Shown: positions 25,435 through 34,292 of the stretch, in pieces
Layout: each line of letters begins with the position of its first letter
How positions within the stretch are numbered: position 1 is the stretch's first letter
DNA from: Desertimonas flava
Lineage (GTDB): Bacteria > Actinomycetota > Acidimicrobiia > Acidimicrobiales > Ilumatobacteraceae
Assembly (NCBI RefSeq): GCF_003426815.1
Contig: NZ_QKYK01000027.1
Span: 1 to 64,000 of the forward strand
Length of the DNA: 64,000 bases
Direction of reading: 5' to 3'
Notes under the pieces: generated by a model
Told to the model about the DNA's origin: nothing
Database searches by the model: none
What the model saw: the letters and a program-made list of their open reading frames with translations, nothing else
Position numbers and translations under genes: made by a program

Positions 25435-26601
25435 GGCCAAGACACCCTCACCGCTCAGCACGTAGACCGTTCCATCGGGCCCCGAGACGACGGCCGTCAC
25501 CGAGCTGCTCGTCGCCAGGTCGACCGTTCGTCCGGCCGTGATCGCCGGTCCCTCGCCGAGGATCTCCAGCGCCGTGACGACCCCGGAGCAGTAGTCGGCG
25601 AACACGTACCAACCGACCAGCGAGCCGGCACCGTCGCCGCGGGCCCGGACCCCGCCGCTGATCGAACAGCCGCCGGTGGCGTGGTCGTAGGTGTGGATGG
25701 GCCCGTGATGGTCCTCGACGACGATGCCGTCATCGAAGACGGCATCGCCCTCGTAGGCGTTCCAACCGAAGTTGAGCCCACGGCCGGCGTCGAGACCGTC
25801 GGTGGCCGGGGCGACGTCGATCTCCTCGATCGAGCCTTGGCCGACGTCGGCGATCCACAGGTCGCCGGTCTCGGGATCGAACGACACCCGCCACGGGTTG
25901 CGCAGGCCGAACGACCAGATCTCGGGTCTCGTCCCCTCGACACCGACGAAGGGGTTGTCGTCGGGGACCGTGTAGCCGAGCTCACCGGACGGCGTCGGGT
26001 CGATGCGCAGCAGCTTGCCGAGCAGTTCGGCCGGGTTCTGCGCCCGGCCCTCGGGGTCGCCGCCGGATCCGCCGTCACCGGTCGGGATGTACAGCATGCC
26101 GTCGGGTCCGAACAGCAGATCGCCGCCGTTGTGGTTCCCGTAGGGCTGCTCGATCTGCAGCACGGTGCGCATGTTGTCGCGGTCGAACGCCGTGCCGTCC
26201 TCGCTCACGGTGAGTTCGGCGACGACGGTGTTGCCCTCGACGTCGGTGAAGTTGATGTAGGCGTGGTCACCGGCCGGCGAGAACGCCAGACCGAGCAGGC
26301 CCTGCTCGCCGCCACGCGAGATCAGGTCGGAGATGTCGAGCACCGGCGTCGGCGCGCCACCGACGAGCTGCTGGATGACGCCGTCCTGCTGCACGACGTA
26401 CAGCGCCGGGTCCCCGTCCCGCCACGCCAGGTCGACTGGTGAGGAGACGTCGGCGAACGGGGTGAGGGTCGCAGCCGCGGGCGGCCCGGACCCGGCCGAC
26501 GACGCCGGATCGGTGGGCGGTGTCGACGCCGACACGGCGACTCCTGCTCCGAGGACGACGAGAGATGCCACGGCGACGGCGGCGGCGCAGGGACGGATCA
26601 T
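25420..26601 (-). CDS. Secreted PQQ-type sugar dehydrogenase (glucose/sorbosone dehydrogenase fold)
   Basis: 393-residue secreted beta-propeller protein. A signal peptide spans about residues 1-25 (Ala/Val-rich), followed by a Pro/Ser linker. Family hallmarks are RGGEQGLLGLAFSP, YGNHNGGDLLFGPDGMLYIPTGDGG, FGLRNPWRVSFDPETGDLWIA and NFGWNAYEGD. The His in NHNGG is the usual catalytic/PQQ-site base of soluble glucose dehydrogenase-like (YliI-type) enzymes. Whether PQQ is really bound is unknown, and no pqq genes are nearby. The ATG at 26601 has GGAGG seven bases upstream. It is followed upstream on the same strand by tesB. Confidence 0.87.
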   Translation of the reverse strand: MIRPCAAAVAVASLVVLGAGVAVSASTPPTDPASSAGSGPPAAATLTPFADVSSPVDLAWRDGDPALYVVQQDGVIQQLVGGAPTPVLDISDLISRGGEQGLLGLAFSPAGDHAYINFTDVEGNTVVAELTVSEDGTAFDRDNMRTVLQIEQPYGNHNGGDLLFGPDGMLYIPTGDGGSGGDPEGRAQNPAELLGKLLRIDPTPSGELGYTVPDDNPFVGVEGTRPEIWSFGLRNPWRVSFDPETGDLWIADVGQGSIEEIDVAPATDGLDAGRGLNFGWNAYEGDAVFDDGIVVEDHHGPIHTYDHATGGCSISGGVRARGDGAGSLVGWYVFADYCSGVVTALEILGEGPAITAGRTVDLATSSSVTAVVSGPDGTVYVLSGEGVLALTPQ

Positions 26602-26631
26602 GAGAAGGCCTCCAGTGCGCGGCCTGTCCAT

Positions 26632-27492
26632 TCAGCCGACGCGGATCAACCCCTCTTGTACCACGCTCACGGCGAGGCGACCGTCGCGGGTGAAGATCGA
26701 ACCGCCGGCGAGCCCGCGCGCCGACGTCACCGAGATCGGCCGCTGGCTGTACAGCAGCCACTCGTCGGCCCGGAACGGACGATGGAACCACATCGCGTGG
26801 TCGAGGCTGGCCATGCGGATGCCGGGCGAGTCCCAGGCCAGGCCGAACGGGAGGATCGCGGTGTCGAGCAACGTCATGTCGCTCGCGTAGGTGACGATGC
26901 ACGCGTGGAGCACCGGGTCGTCGGGCAGCGGCCCGTCGGCGCGCAGCCACACCTCCTGCGACTCCGCCGTCGTTCCCCGCCGGCTCATCGGGTCGGGGCC
27001 GACGTAGCGCAGGTCGATCGGTCGGGGCCGGTCGAACATGTCGCCGAGCTGCTCGCGGTACGGCTGGAGGCGCTCGTGCCAGTCGGGCAGCGATTCTGGG
27101 TCGGGGAGGCCGGACGGCATCGTGGGCTGGTAGTCGGGGCCGTCCTCGGCGCCGTGGAAGCTGGCCTGCAGGTTGAAGATCGCCGCCCCGTGTTGGATCG
27201 CCACGACGCGGCGCGTCGTGAAGCTGCGGCCGTCGCGCAGGCGGTCGACCTCGTAGAGGATCGGCGCCGCCGGGTCGCCCGGGCGGAGGAAGTAGGCGTG
27301 GAGGGAGTGGACGTGGCGGTTGATGTCGTCGACCGTGCGAGCGGCGGCCACCAGCGCCTGGCCCGCCACCTGGCCCCCGAACACCCGGAGGCGGTTCTCG
27401 TCGGACGAGCGCCCGCGGAAGATGTTGACCTCGATCGGCTCGAGATCGAGGAGGTCGATCAGATGGTCGACGGCGGAACGATCGGCAGACAC
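26632..27492 (-). CDS. tesB: Acyl-CoA thioesterase II
   Basis: 286-residue double-hotdog thioesterase that hydrolyses acyl-CoA to free fatty acid and CoA. The N-terminal hotdog has RVFGGQVAGQALVAAARTV and SLHAYFLRPGDP; the C-terminal one has MASLDHAMWFHRPFRADEWLLY. The catalytic Asp (SLDHAM), a Ser/Thr near SVTSARGLAGG and Gln (VVQEG) match the TesB triad. The GTG start at 27492 has CATGAT ending six bases upstream, consistent with a leaderless start. The dehydrogenase gene lies 30 bases downstream and may be co-transcribed. Confidence 0.9.
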   Translation of the reverse strand: MSADRSAVDHLIDLLDLEPIEVNIFRGRSSDENRLRVFGGQVAGQALVAAARTVDDINRHVHSLHAYFLRPGDPAAPILYEVDRLRDGRSFTTRRVVAIQHGAAIFNLQASFHGAEDGPDYQPTMPSGLPDPESLPDWHERLQPYREQLGDMFDRPRPIDLRYVGPDPMSRRGTTAESQEVWLRADGPLPDDPVLHACIVTYASDMTLLDTAILPFGLAWDSPGIRMASLDHAMWFHRPFRADEWLLYSQRPISVTSARGLAGGSIFTRDGRLAVSVVQEGLIRVG

Positions 27493-27526
27493 GCTCAGAT
27501 CATGCCGTGTTTCACGCCTCGATCCT

Positions 27527-27568
27527 GATTCTCAGCCGTCTCCGGTCGCGATGCCGCGACGCCGGGAG
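27527..27568. repeat. Decayed copy of the 54.8-kb palindrome
   Basis: 27527-27551 matches 24 of 25 bases of the left arm of the large palindrome at 54845-54869 (both begin GATTCTCAG and end CGTCTCCGGTCGCGA). The expected right arm is only partly recognisable (CCGCGACGCCGGGAG follows). It lies between tesB and the XRE regulator gene. Confidence 0.6.
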
Positions 27569-27597
27569 CACACGAACTGCGTGACCCGCGGCGGCGC

Positions 27598-28407
27598 CTA
27601 TCGGGCCGCGGCGAGCCGGGCGCCGTCCGCCGCTGCGCGAAGGAGCGCGGCCGTGGCCGCGTCGGCCGGGAAGAACGTCTCGATGGCGATCTCGTCGAGC
27701 GTCACGTCGCGTGGCGCCCCGAACACGGTGACCGTGTAGAGGAATGTCAGCTCACCGCCGTCGGTGCGCAACCGGAGGGGGATCACGAGGTCCTCGCCGA
27801 CGTCGTCGATGTCGACACGATGCCCGTCCCGTTGCGGGTACGACTCGATCTCGTCGGCCAGTTCGCTGAGCGCCGGATCGGCCGTTCGTGCGGCGTGACG
27901 CCGGATCCGCCGTACGACGTGGGCTCGCCATTGCTCGTAGTTGACCACCCGGGGTGCCAAGGCGTCGGGATGCAACGTGCCCCGCATGACGTTGAAGGGC
28001 TCGTCGAGGGGCGGCCCGTCGGCAAGCCCGAGGATCGAGAGCGCCGCGTCGTTGGCGGCCAACAGCTCCCACCGCGCGTTCACGGCGAGCGCCGGGTTGG
28101 GTTCGTGCCCGGTGAGCACCGCCTCGACGGCCGCTCGCGCCGATCCGAGGTCGGCGAGCGGCCGTTCCGGATGCATTGGCGCGAACCCCGCAGCCAGGTA
28201 CAGGCGGTTGCGCTCGCGCAGGGGGACGTCGAGCTCGTCGCAGAGCCGGGCGATCATCGTCCGGCTGGGCAACGAACGGCCCGTCTCGACGAAGCTCAGA
28301 TGGCGCGCCGAGATGTCGGCGCCGATCGCCACGTCGAGCTGCGACCGGCGGCGTCGCTGTCGCCAGGTCCGCACCAGGTGTCCGACAGGTTCGGTCGCCA
28401 CGGTCAT
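27598..28407 (-). CDS. XRE-family regulator with MmyB-like ligand-binding domain
   Basis: 269-residue regulator. The N-terminal helix-turn-helix (about 8-70) includes RSQLDVAIGADISARHLSFVETGRS, split here by the usual turn, and the C-terminal part (about 95-260) is an MmyB-type PAS-like domain with NPALAVNARWELLAANDAAL. Such proteins control adjacent short-chain metabolic genes and may bind fatty-acid-like ligands. The ATG at 28407 is divergent from the SnoaL-like gene 87 bases away, which is the obvious target. Confidence 0.85.
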   Translation of the reverse strand: MTVATEPVGHLVRTWRQRRRRSQLDVAIGADISARHLSFVETGRSLPSRTMIARLCDELDVPLRERNRLYLAAGFAPMHPERPLADLGSARAAVEAVLTGHEPNPALAVNARWELLAANDAALSILGLADGPPLDEPFNVMRGTLHPDALAPRVVNYEQWRAHVVRRIRRHAARTADPALSELADEIESYPQRDGHRVDIDDVGEDLVIPLRLRTDGGELTFLYTVTVFGAPRDVTLDEIAIETFFPADAATAALLRAAADGARLAAAR

Positions 28408-28494
28408 GGCTCCAGCGTGCCGACCGCGTCGGGGCCGGCCAACTACGTCCGAGGTAATCGACACGCCGACGCGCCGGTGCGCATCGTGGACACC

Positions 28495-28899
28495 ATGACC
28501 CCCACGACCAACCCCCAAGCCGCCGCGATCGAGCGCTACCTGGCCTTCTGGAACCATGCCCCCGGCGACGATCGACGCCGCCTCGGCCGCCAGACGTTCG
28601 CGCCCGACGTCCGCTACCGCGCACCGCTCGCCGATCGATCCGGTCTCGACGACCTGGTCGAGTTGGCCGGCGAGTTCTCGCTCGAGCTCGGTGCGATCAC
28701 CATGACCTCCCGTGGCGAGCCTGACCTGCACAACGACTGCGCCCGATTGCGGTGGGAGCTGCACCGCGACGGCGAGTCGTTCGCGGAGGGAACCGACGTG
28801 TTGACGTTCGATCCCGACGGACTCGTGGCGACGGTGACCACGTTCATCGACCGGCCACCGGCGGGCTTCGATCCGCATGCTCACGGCCGCGCGGCCTGA
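28495..28899 (+). CDS. SnoaL-like / NTF2-fold protein
   Basis: 134-residue small alpha+beta protein with the SnoaL/NTF2-like pattern: N-terminal helix AIERYLAFWNHAP, then FAPDVRYRAPLADRSGLDDLVE and a terminal strand ATVTTFIDRPP. The family covers cyclases, isomerases and binding proteins, so activity cannot be named. It is divergent from the MmyB-type regulator, probably its target. A CATCGT hexamer (28482-28487) precedes the ATG by seven bases. Confidence 0.8.
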   Translation: MTPTTNPQAAAIERYLAFWNHAPGDDRRRLGRQTFAPDVRYRAPLADRSGLDDLVELAGEFSLELGAITMTSRGEPDLHNDCARLRWELHRDGESFAEGTDVLTFDPDGLVATVTTFIDRPPAGFDPHAHGRAA

Positions 28900-28936
28900 C
28901 CGGGCGAGGGCCCTCGGCGACCCCTAACGTGGCGGG

Positions 28937-29878
28937 GTGACCTCTGAGACCGCCCGCACCCTCCACGTGGGCGCCGGGATCGCGATGTCGTACGCCGACC
29001 CGGCGAGCGATCTCCGGGCGACCGCCGCTCACGTGGAGGCCCTCGGGTTCGACAGCGTGTGGCTGTCGGACAGCAACCTCGGACATCCCGGCAGCCTCGA
29101 GCCGCTCACGATGCTCGGCTACCTCGCGGCGACGACCGAACGGCTGCGGCTCGGGGTGTCGGTGCTGGTCGTCCCGTCCAAGGTGCCGGTCCAGCTGGCC
29201 CAGATGTTGGCCACGATCGATCAGCTGTCGGGCGGCCGGTTGATCGCCGGAATCGGCCTCGGGCAGCCGGACCATCTCTCCGCTTACGGGGTGACGCGTG
29301 CGGGGCGTGCCCGTCGGTTCGACGAGGCGGTCGAGCTGATGCGGGCGGTGTGGCAGCCGGGGCCGACGACGCTCGACGGCCCGACCTGGCAACTCGACGG
29401 CGTCGACGTGAACCCCCGACCCGTGCAGCAGCCCGGTGTGCCGCTGTGGTTCGGTGGCGGCAGCGACGGGGCCATCGATCGGGCGGCGCGCTACGGCGAC
29501 GGATGGACGAATGCCGGGATGTCGAAGTTCGCCGACGCGGGGGCGCTGGCCGACCGGATGCGCGCCGCGCTCGAGCGTCACGAGCGGGACCCGTCGGCGT
29601 TCACCATCGGGAAGCGGGTGTACGTCGTGGTCGACAACGACGAGCAGCGGGCACTCGGCCGCATCGAGCGCGAGTTCCACACGATCTACGGGCGGCCCGG
29701 GCTGGGCGAGGGGATCGCCGTGCACGGATCGAGCGACCAGGTCACCGAGCAGGTGCTCGGCCTCGCCGCCCACGGCTACTCGTTCGTCATGCTGCACCCG
29801 ATCGACGACCAGCACGAGCAACTGGCGCTCCTGGCCGACTCCGTCCTGCCCGCCCTGCGCGCGGCGTGGGGCTCGTGA
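28937..29878 (+). CDS. LLM-class (F420-dependent) flavin/deazaflavin oxidoreductase
   Basis: 313-residue luciferase-like monooxygenase-fold protein. Segments GFDSVWLSDSNLGHPG, VSVLVVPSKVPVQLAQMLATIDQLSGGRL and PLWFGGGSDGAIDRAARYGDGW are characteristic of the F420-using LLM class. The substrate is unknown. TAACGT at 28925-28930 ends six bases before the GTG start, a leaderless configuration. Its stop overlaps the next gene's ATG by one base, so a small operon with the methyltransferase is likely. Confidence 0.88.
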   Translation: MTSETARTLHVGAGIAMSYADPASDLRATAAHVEALGFDSVWLSDSNLGHPGSLEPLTMLGYLAATTERLRLGVSVLVVPSKVPVQLAQMLATIDQLSGGRLIAGIGLGQPDHLSAYGVTRAGRARRFDEAVELMRAVWQPGPTTLDGPTWQLDGVDVNPRPVQQPGVPLWFGGGSDGAIDRAARYGDGWTNAGMSKFADAGALADRMRAALERHERDPSAFTIGKRVYVVVDNDEQRALGRIEREFHTIYGRPGLGEGIAVHGSSDQVTEQVLGLAAHGYSFVMLHPIDDQHEQLALLADSVLPALRAAWGS

Positions 29879-30513
29879 TGTCGGCGGACTGGCGCCGGCA
29901 CGCCATCGCCGCCAAGGGATTCATGCCACCAGACGAAGGGGACGCGCTCTACGAGGCGGCCCTCGCCGCGGCCGTCGCCGTTCCCGGCGCACCGTTCGTG
30001 GAGGTCGGCTCGTACTGCGGACGTTCGACGATCTGGCTCGCCGCGGCCGCACGGGAGGCGGGAACGGTGGTCTTCGCCGTCGACCATCACCGCGGGTCGG
30101 AGGAGAATCAGAGCGGTTGGGAGCACCACGACCCGTCGGTGGTCGACCCGCGGACGGGACGGATGGACACGCTGCCGTTCTTCCGCCGGGCGCTCGAGGA
30201 CGCCGGCCTGGAGCAGTACGCGATCGCCGTGGTCGGTCAGTCGCCGACCGTGGCGATGCACTGGCGGGCGGCGGACGCTGCGCTGGTGTTCATCGACGGT
30301 GGCCACGGTGTGGAGCCCGCGACCGCGGACTATCTCGGCTGGACGCCCAAGGTAGCGATGGGTGGCACGTTGGCCATCCACGACGTGTTCCCCGACCCCG
30401 CCGACGGTGGGCGGCCGCCGTACGAGAACATCTACCTCCCGGCGCTCGAGAGCGGACGCTTCCGCCTCGCCTCCACCGCCGGCTCGCTGCGGATCCTCAC
30501 CCGCGTCGACTGA
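29878..30513 (+). CDS. Class I SAM-dependent methyltransferase-like protein
   Basis: 211-residue Rossmann-fold methyltransferase. Motif I is FVEVGSYCGRSTIWLA, an acidic end of strand 2 is in VVFAVDHHRGSEENQ, and strand 4 reads AALVFIDGGHGVEPATADYLGW, as in Methyltransf_24 proteins. The metal/acceptor-binding HD-type residues in AIHDVF are typical of that group. The acceptor is unknown. The ATG shares one base with the stop of the LLM oxidoreductase. It is followed by a strong hairpin that probably ends the transcript. Confidence 0.82.
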   Translation: MSADWRRHAIAAKGFMPPDEGDALYEAALAAAVAVPGAPFVEVGSYCGRSTIWLAAAAREAGTVVFAVDHHRGSEENQSGWEHHDPSVVDPRTGRMDTLPFFRRALEDAGLEQYAIAVVGQSPTVAMHWRAADAALVFIDGGHGVEPATADYLGWTPKVAMGGTLAIHDVFPDPADGGRPPYENIYLPALESGRFRLASTAGSLRILTRVD

Positions 30514-30543
30514 TCCTTCTGGGCGCGGATCGTGCCATTTCTC

Positions 30544-30592
30544 CTTCTGGGCGCGATCCGTGACGCTCACCGTCACGGATCGCGCCCAGAAG
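30544..30592. terminator. Perfect 22-bp stem hairpin after the methyltransferase
   Basis: Left arm 30544-30565 (CTTCTGGGCGCGATCCGTGA...) and right arm 30571-30592 are perfectly complementary, with loop CTCAC. A partial direct copy of the left arm's start (TCCTTCTGGGCGCG) lies at 30514-30527, one base after the stop codon. Probably a terminator, although its length and the duplication resemble a palindromic repeat element. Confidence 0.75.
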
Positions 30593-30634
30593 CGTGATGG
30601 TGGCGGGCCACCGCCGCCGTCTACCGTGACCTCC

Positions 30635-32608
30635 ATGCGCCCTCCCCGTCGCCCGCTGGTCGGCCTCGTCGCCGTCGCTGTCACCGCCACCCTCGCCGCA
30701 CCCGTGGGAGTGCTCGCCGGATCCGACCCGCCGTCCGACCCGCCCTCCTCGTCGGACCCGGCCGACGCATCCGGCTCCGACCCGGCGGCGTCCGACCCGA
30801 CCGGCGCCGCAGACAGCTCCGACGGCGCCGGCGATGCCGATCTGGCCGCAGCGCGCGCCGGCCTCGCCACGTGGTTGCAGGCCAACAGGCCGGCGTCGCC
30901 GAGCACCAGCACCGACCTTCCCGGCTGCCCGGCGATCGAGCTCGAGACCTTCGAGGCGGCGATGGCCGATGCCGGTGTCTCCGCCGAGCTCGGGGGCTGG
31001 GGCACCGAGATCGAGTGGTCCGAGTACGCCGGCATCGACCCCGACCTGATGGGGATCGTGTGTGCTGGTGACACCGACGGCGACGCCAACGACTCCGACG
31101 CCGAGCTCGCCGCCGGTCTGTTCGCCGTCGACGCCGGAACCGACGAGCGGGCGGTCCGCATCGTCACCGGGTTCAGCCTCGGGGCCCTCGATGTGATCGA
31201 CGCGGACATCCCCGGCATCTCCGGCGGCACCCTGACCACCGGCTGCCTCCTCGACGGCGGACTCAGCGCCTGCCTCACGTTCTGGGATCTCGACGGGCTG
31301 ATCGTCGGGACGAGCCTGATGTCGGACGTCAGGGAGCTTCCCGACGGGTCGTCGCAAGCCGTGCTCGAGGCGGTTCTGCCGCAGGTCCTCGCCACCCTGA
31401 CAACGCATGGCGGCGCCGTTCCAACGCCCCCGCCGTCCGAGCCGGCGATCGCCAGCGACGGCACGTCCGTCGGCGACGCCCGAGCCGGGCTGATCCGCGT
31501 CCTCAGCGGCGCCGACACGCCCCTCGATGCGCCGCTGGAGCCGTGTGTCCTCGCCGATGTCGCCGCCGTCGACGCCGCGCTCGAGACGTCGGGTGCCGAC
31601 ACCCCGCTGAGCGACTGGGGCCAGTGGATCGGCCCGCTGACACCGCTCGACGAGTGGCCCCAACGTGGCATCGTGTGCACGGGCAGCTACGTCGGCGCGG
31701 CCGGCGACGCATCGTTCCCCGAGTTGAACCTGGCCCTCGCCGTGGCCGACTTCGGTGACGACGCGACGCTCGGCACGTACTTCTCCGACCACCTCGGGAT
31801 CAGCCCCGACGAGGAGCCGATCGCCGCGCCCGCCGCCGGTGGCGAGACGATCGGGAGGTGCGTCCAGCGGGACCGCGTCTACGACTGCTACGAGGCGTGG
31901 ACCGACGGCAGCGGCTTCGTCGTGGCGGTCCACATCGAGGATCAGACGTTCTTCGACCGCCAGTCGGCGTCGGTCGTCGTCGACGAGCTCGTGCCGTCGG
32001 TGTTGGACGCGCTGGGCAGCGGGGCGACGCAGGTGGGCGACGAGCTCGCCGGCATCGACGGCAGCCAGGTCGACGACGCCGAGGCCGCCCTCCTGTCGTT
32101 CGTCGAGTCGGCGGGAGCAACGAGCGGATTGGACTGCCCGGTGGCCACGGCCGATGAAGTCGCCGGCGCCTTGGACCTTGTCGGCATCGATCACGATGTC
32201 GACGACTGGCGCGCCCACATCCAGGAACTCGAGACCACGAACGGCACCGAACTGGGGACCGGACTGGTGTGTACCGACGGGTCGCTCCTCACCGTCGAAG
32301 GCGTCTCCTTCAGACTCGAAGCCATCTCCTTCTTGGATGTGGTGGAGGCCGAGGAGATGGTGGCAGCGGCGAGTCTCACCGCGGGTGGCACCCCCGAAGA
32401 TGTCGCGCCCGGCACGATCGCCGGATCCTGCACATCGGTGTCGGGGCAGGAGTACTGCAACGCCTGGTGGCGCGACGGCACGTTCGTGGTCGGCGTGACG
32501 CTGTTGGCCGACGCCGACGCCGACGAGATCACCCGCAACGACGCCGGCGAGGTGCTCACCACTCTGGTGCCGACGGTCCTGTCGTCGCTCGCGACCATCG
32601 CCGGCTGA
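30635..32608 (+). CDS. Secreted protein with three tandem Cys-containing repeats
   Basis: 657-residue secreted protein not recognised as a known family. A signal peptide (about 1-28) is followed by a Ser/Asp/Pro-rich linker and three tandem repeats of about 190 residues. Each repeat starts with a helix ending near a Cys (LPGCPAIE, EPCVLADV, LDCPVATA), then has a second Cys (MGIVCAG, RGIVCTG, GLVCTDG), a third (TTGCLLDG, IGRCVQRD, AGSCTSVS) and a fourth (SACLTFWD, YDCYEAWT, EYCNAWWR). The four-Cys pattern suggests two disulfides per unit outside the cell. TACCGT at 30622-30627 ends seven bases before the ATG. Low sequence identity between repeats implies old duplications. Function unknown. Confidence 0.8.
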   Translation: MRPPRRPLVGLVAVAVTATLAAPVGVLAGSDPPSDPPSSSDPADASGSDPAASDPTGAADSSDGAGDADLAAARAGLATWLQANRPASPSTSTDLPGCPAIELETFEAAMADAGVSAELGGWGTEIEWSEYAGIDPDLMGIVCAGDTDGDANDSDAELAAGLFAVDAGTDERAVRIVTGFSLGALDVIDADIPGISGGTLTTGCLLDGGLSACLTFWDLDGLIVGTSLMSDVRELPDGSSQAVLEAVLPQVLATLTTHGGAVPTPPPSEPAIASDGTSVGDARAGLIRVLSGADTPLDAPLEPCVLADVAAVDAALETSGADTPLSDWGQWIGPLTPLDEWPQRGIVCTGSYVGAAGDASFPELNLALAVADFGDDATLGTYFSDHLGISPDEEPIAAPAAGGETIGRCVQRDRVYDCYEAWTDGSGFVVAVHIEDQTFFDRQSASVVVDELVPSVLDALGSGATQVGDELAGIDGSQVDDAEAALLSFVESAGATSGLDCPVATADEVAGALDLVGIDHDVDDWRAHIQELETTNGTELGTGLVCTDGSLLTVEGVSFRLEAISFLDVVEAEEMVAAASLTAGGTPEDVAPGTIAGSCTSVSGQEYCNAWWRDGTFVVGVTLLADADADEITRNDAGEVLTTLVPTVLSSLATIAG

Positions 32609-32614
32609 GCTGCG

Positions 32615-32688
32615 CCGTTCCCCATCCGAGTACTGAAGCGCGCCCGAGTACGGAGGGTCCCCCTGCGGGTCCCTCCGTACTCGGATGA
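32615..32688. repeat. Dispersed hairpin repeat, CCGAGTAC family (copy 1)
   Basis: The first 23 bases (32615-32637, starting CCGTTCCCCATCCGAG) are identical to 56261-56283. Arms CCGAGTACGGAGGG (32644-32657) and CCCTCCGTACTCGG (32671-32684) form a 14-bp stem extended by three pairs after one mismatch. ATCCGAGTAC at 32624-32633 can pair alternatively with GTACTCGGAT at 32678-32687. It lies between convergent genes and may also terminate both. Confidence 0.75.
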
Positions 32689-32698
32689 ACCGTCGTTG

Positions 32699-33406
32699 TC
32701 AGGCGGGGTGTCCGAGCTTGGCGACGACGGCGGCGATCTCGGCGGGCGAGACGCCAGCGCCCGCGAGATAGTCCGCCGCATCGAGGCCGCTCGTGAAGGC
32801 GCGCAGGGCGGCGACCTTGTCGGCGATGCTCGTCTCCAGCTCCTCGCCGTCCAGGTGACGTTCGATCGGCTCGGGATGAGGATGGATGCGGTGACGGTCG
32901 TTGATCCCCCGGATCCCCGCCGCGTAGTGGGCGTCGACGGTCGCGCCATCGGTGCCGGCGAGGGCCAGCAGCAGCGTCACGATCAGCCCGGTCCGATCAC
33001 GGCCGGCGGAACAGTGCACCACCACGCCAGCCGGTGCGGCCGCCACCGCACGTACGACGGTGGCGACGTGGTCGGGAAAGAGGCGCAGCACGTCGGGGTA
33101 GTGCCGGGGGTGGTTCAGCCACGGAACGCACAGCTCGGCGAACTCGGCGTTGCGCGGATCCTCCGTCGGCGCGCTGACGATGTCGATGCCGGCCCACGAT
33201 CGCTCCGACACCTCAGGGTCGGCGGGACGCCGGCCCCACTCGTCCTCGTTGCGGAGGTCGATCACCGTCGTGACCCCGGCCGCACGGAGCTCCGCCCATC
33301 CCCGGTCGGTCAACCACTCGCGGCGTCCCATCCGGAACAGCGACTCGCCGACCCGCCAGGCGTTGACGGCACCGTCCCAGCCGACCGGCTCGACGTGGGC
33401 GGTCAC
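32699..33406 (-). CDS. Tyrosine-protein phosphatase (dual-specificity/PtpB-like)
   Basis: 235-residue phosphatase with the signature HCSAGRDRTG (nucleophile Cys132, Arg138) and the upstream TTVIDLRNEDEW segment typical of Rv0153c/PtpB-like and other DSP-type enzymes. It removes phosphate from tyrosine or phosphoinositide substrates. The GTG start overlaps the end of the plsC gene by four bases (GTGA), so the two genes are translationally coupled. Confidence 0.88.
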   Translation of the reverse strand: MTAHVEPVGWDGAVNAWRVGESLFRMGRREWLTDRGWAELRAAGVTTVIDLRNEDEWGRRPADPEVSERSWAGIDIVSAPTEDPRNAEFAELCVPWLNHPRHYPDVLRLFPDHVATVVRAVAAAPAGVVVHCSAGRDRTGLIVTLLLALAGTDGATVDAHYAAGIRGINDRHRIHPHPEPIERHLDGEELETSIADKVAALRAFTSGLDAADYLAGAGVSPAEIAAVVAKLGHPA

Positions 33407-34203
33407 GGCGCGTCGGCCGTGGTCCCCGCCGCTGGGGCGCCGGACGTCCCGGTGACGTCGGCGAGCTTGGCGGCGATCAACGCACGCACCTGCTCACGCA
33501 GCTGCTTGACGTCGCCGCGTTCGAGCCCGGCGGTGTCGACGGGATCGAGCACGTAGACGTCGGCCTCGGACACGCCGAGTCGCCAATCGTGCTTGCGCAG
33601 CGCCGAACGCGTGCCGTGCACCACGAGGGGCACGATGGGCACCTGCTTCTCGATGGCGAGCCGGAACGCGCCGTCCTTGAACTCACCGAGCTCGCCGCTC
33701 GCCGACCGGGTGCCCTCGGGGAAGATCATCACCGACACCTTCTTGTCGAGGCGGTCGCCGCACTCCTTCATCGCCTGGACGATGCTCTTGGCGTCGGTGC
33801 GGACGAGCGGGATGTCGCCGGCGAGCTGCATCAACCAGCCGACGAACGGGATCTTGAAGAACTCCGACTTGGACAGCCACTTCATCTCCCACGGCAGGTG
33901 CGAGATCAGCAGGATGTCGACGAAGCTCTCGTGGTTGGAGACCACGACGTAGGGCCGCCGCGGGTCGGGCGGGAGCGTGCCGTGCGTGCGGAACTTCCAC
34001 AGCGGGTTGAGCACCTGGTGCACCACCGTGAGCTTGCGGAACAGCCAGCCGGCGGCGTAGCGGCCCGGGTCGAACGGCGCGGTGACCAGGCGGACGATCG
34101 CGACCAGCGGCAGCCACACGACGATCACGACGGCCAACACGAGCCAGCTCCACGCACTGAAGACGGTGCGGGCGACGGGGTTGTCGAGCAGACGGCGACG
34201 CAT
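33403..34203 (-). CDS. 1-acyl-sn-glycerol-3-phosphate acyltransferase-like protein
   Basis: 266-residue PlsC-family acyltransferase. An N-terminal membrane helix (about 18-38) is followed by the catalytic NHESFVD (His91, Asp96 of HX4D) and the phosphate-binding FPEGTR (161-166). It adds the second acyl chain to lysophosphatidate or a related acceptor. CAGACT ending seven bases before the ATG at 34203 is a plausible -10. The Ala/Thr-rich C-terminus is non-conserved. It is coupled to the downstream Tyr phosphatase. Confidence 0.88.
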   Translation of the reverse strand: MRRRLLDNPVARTVFSAWSWLVLAVVIVVWLPLVAIVRLVTAPFDPGRYAAGWLFRKLTVVHQVLNPLWKFRTHGTLPPDPRRPYVVVSNHESFVDILLISHLPWEMKWLSKSEFFKIPFVGWLMQLAGDIPLVRTDAKSIVQAMKECGDRLDKKVSVMIFPEGTRSASGELGEFKDGAFRLAIEKQVPIVPLVVHGTRSALRKHDWRLGVSEADVYVLDPVDTAGLERGDVKQLREQVRALIAAKLADVTGTSGAPAAGTTADAP

Positions 34204-34292
34204 GGCCGACAGTCTGGCGCTTGGCCGGCGTGGATCGGCACCGGTGACGGAGGCGTGGGACTCGGTGGCCGCGTCGGATCTACAGTGCGCGC

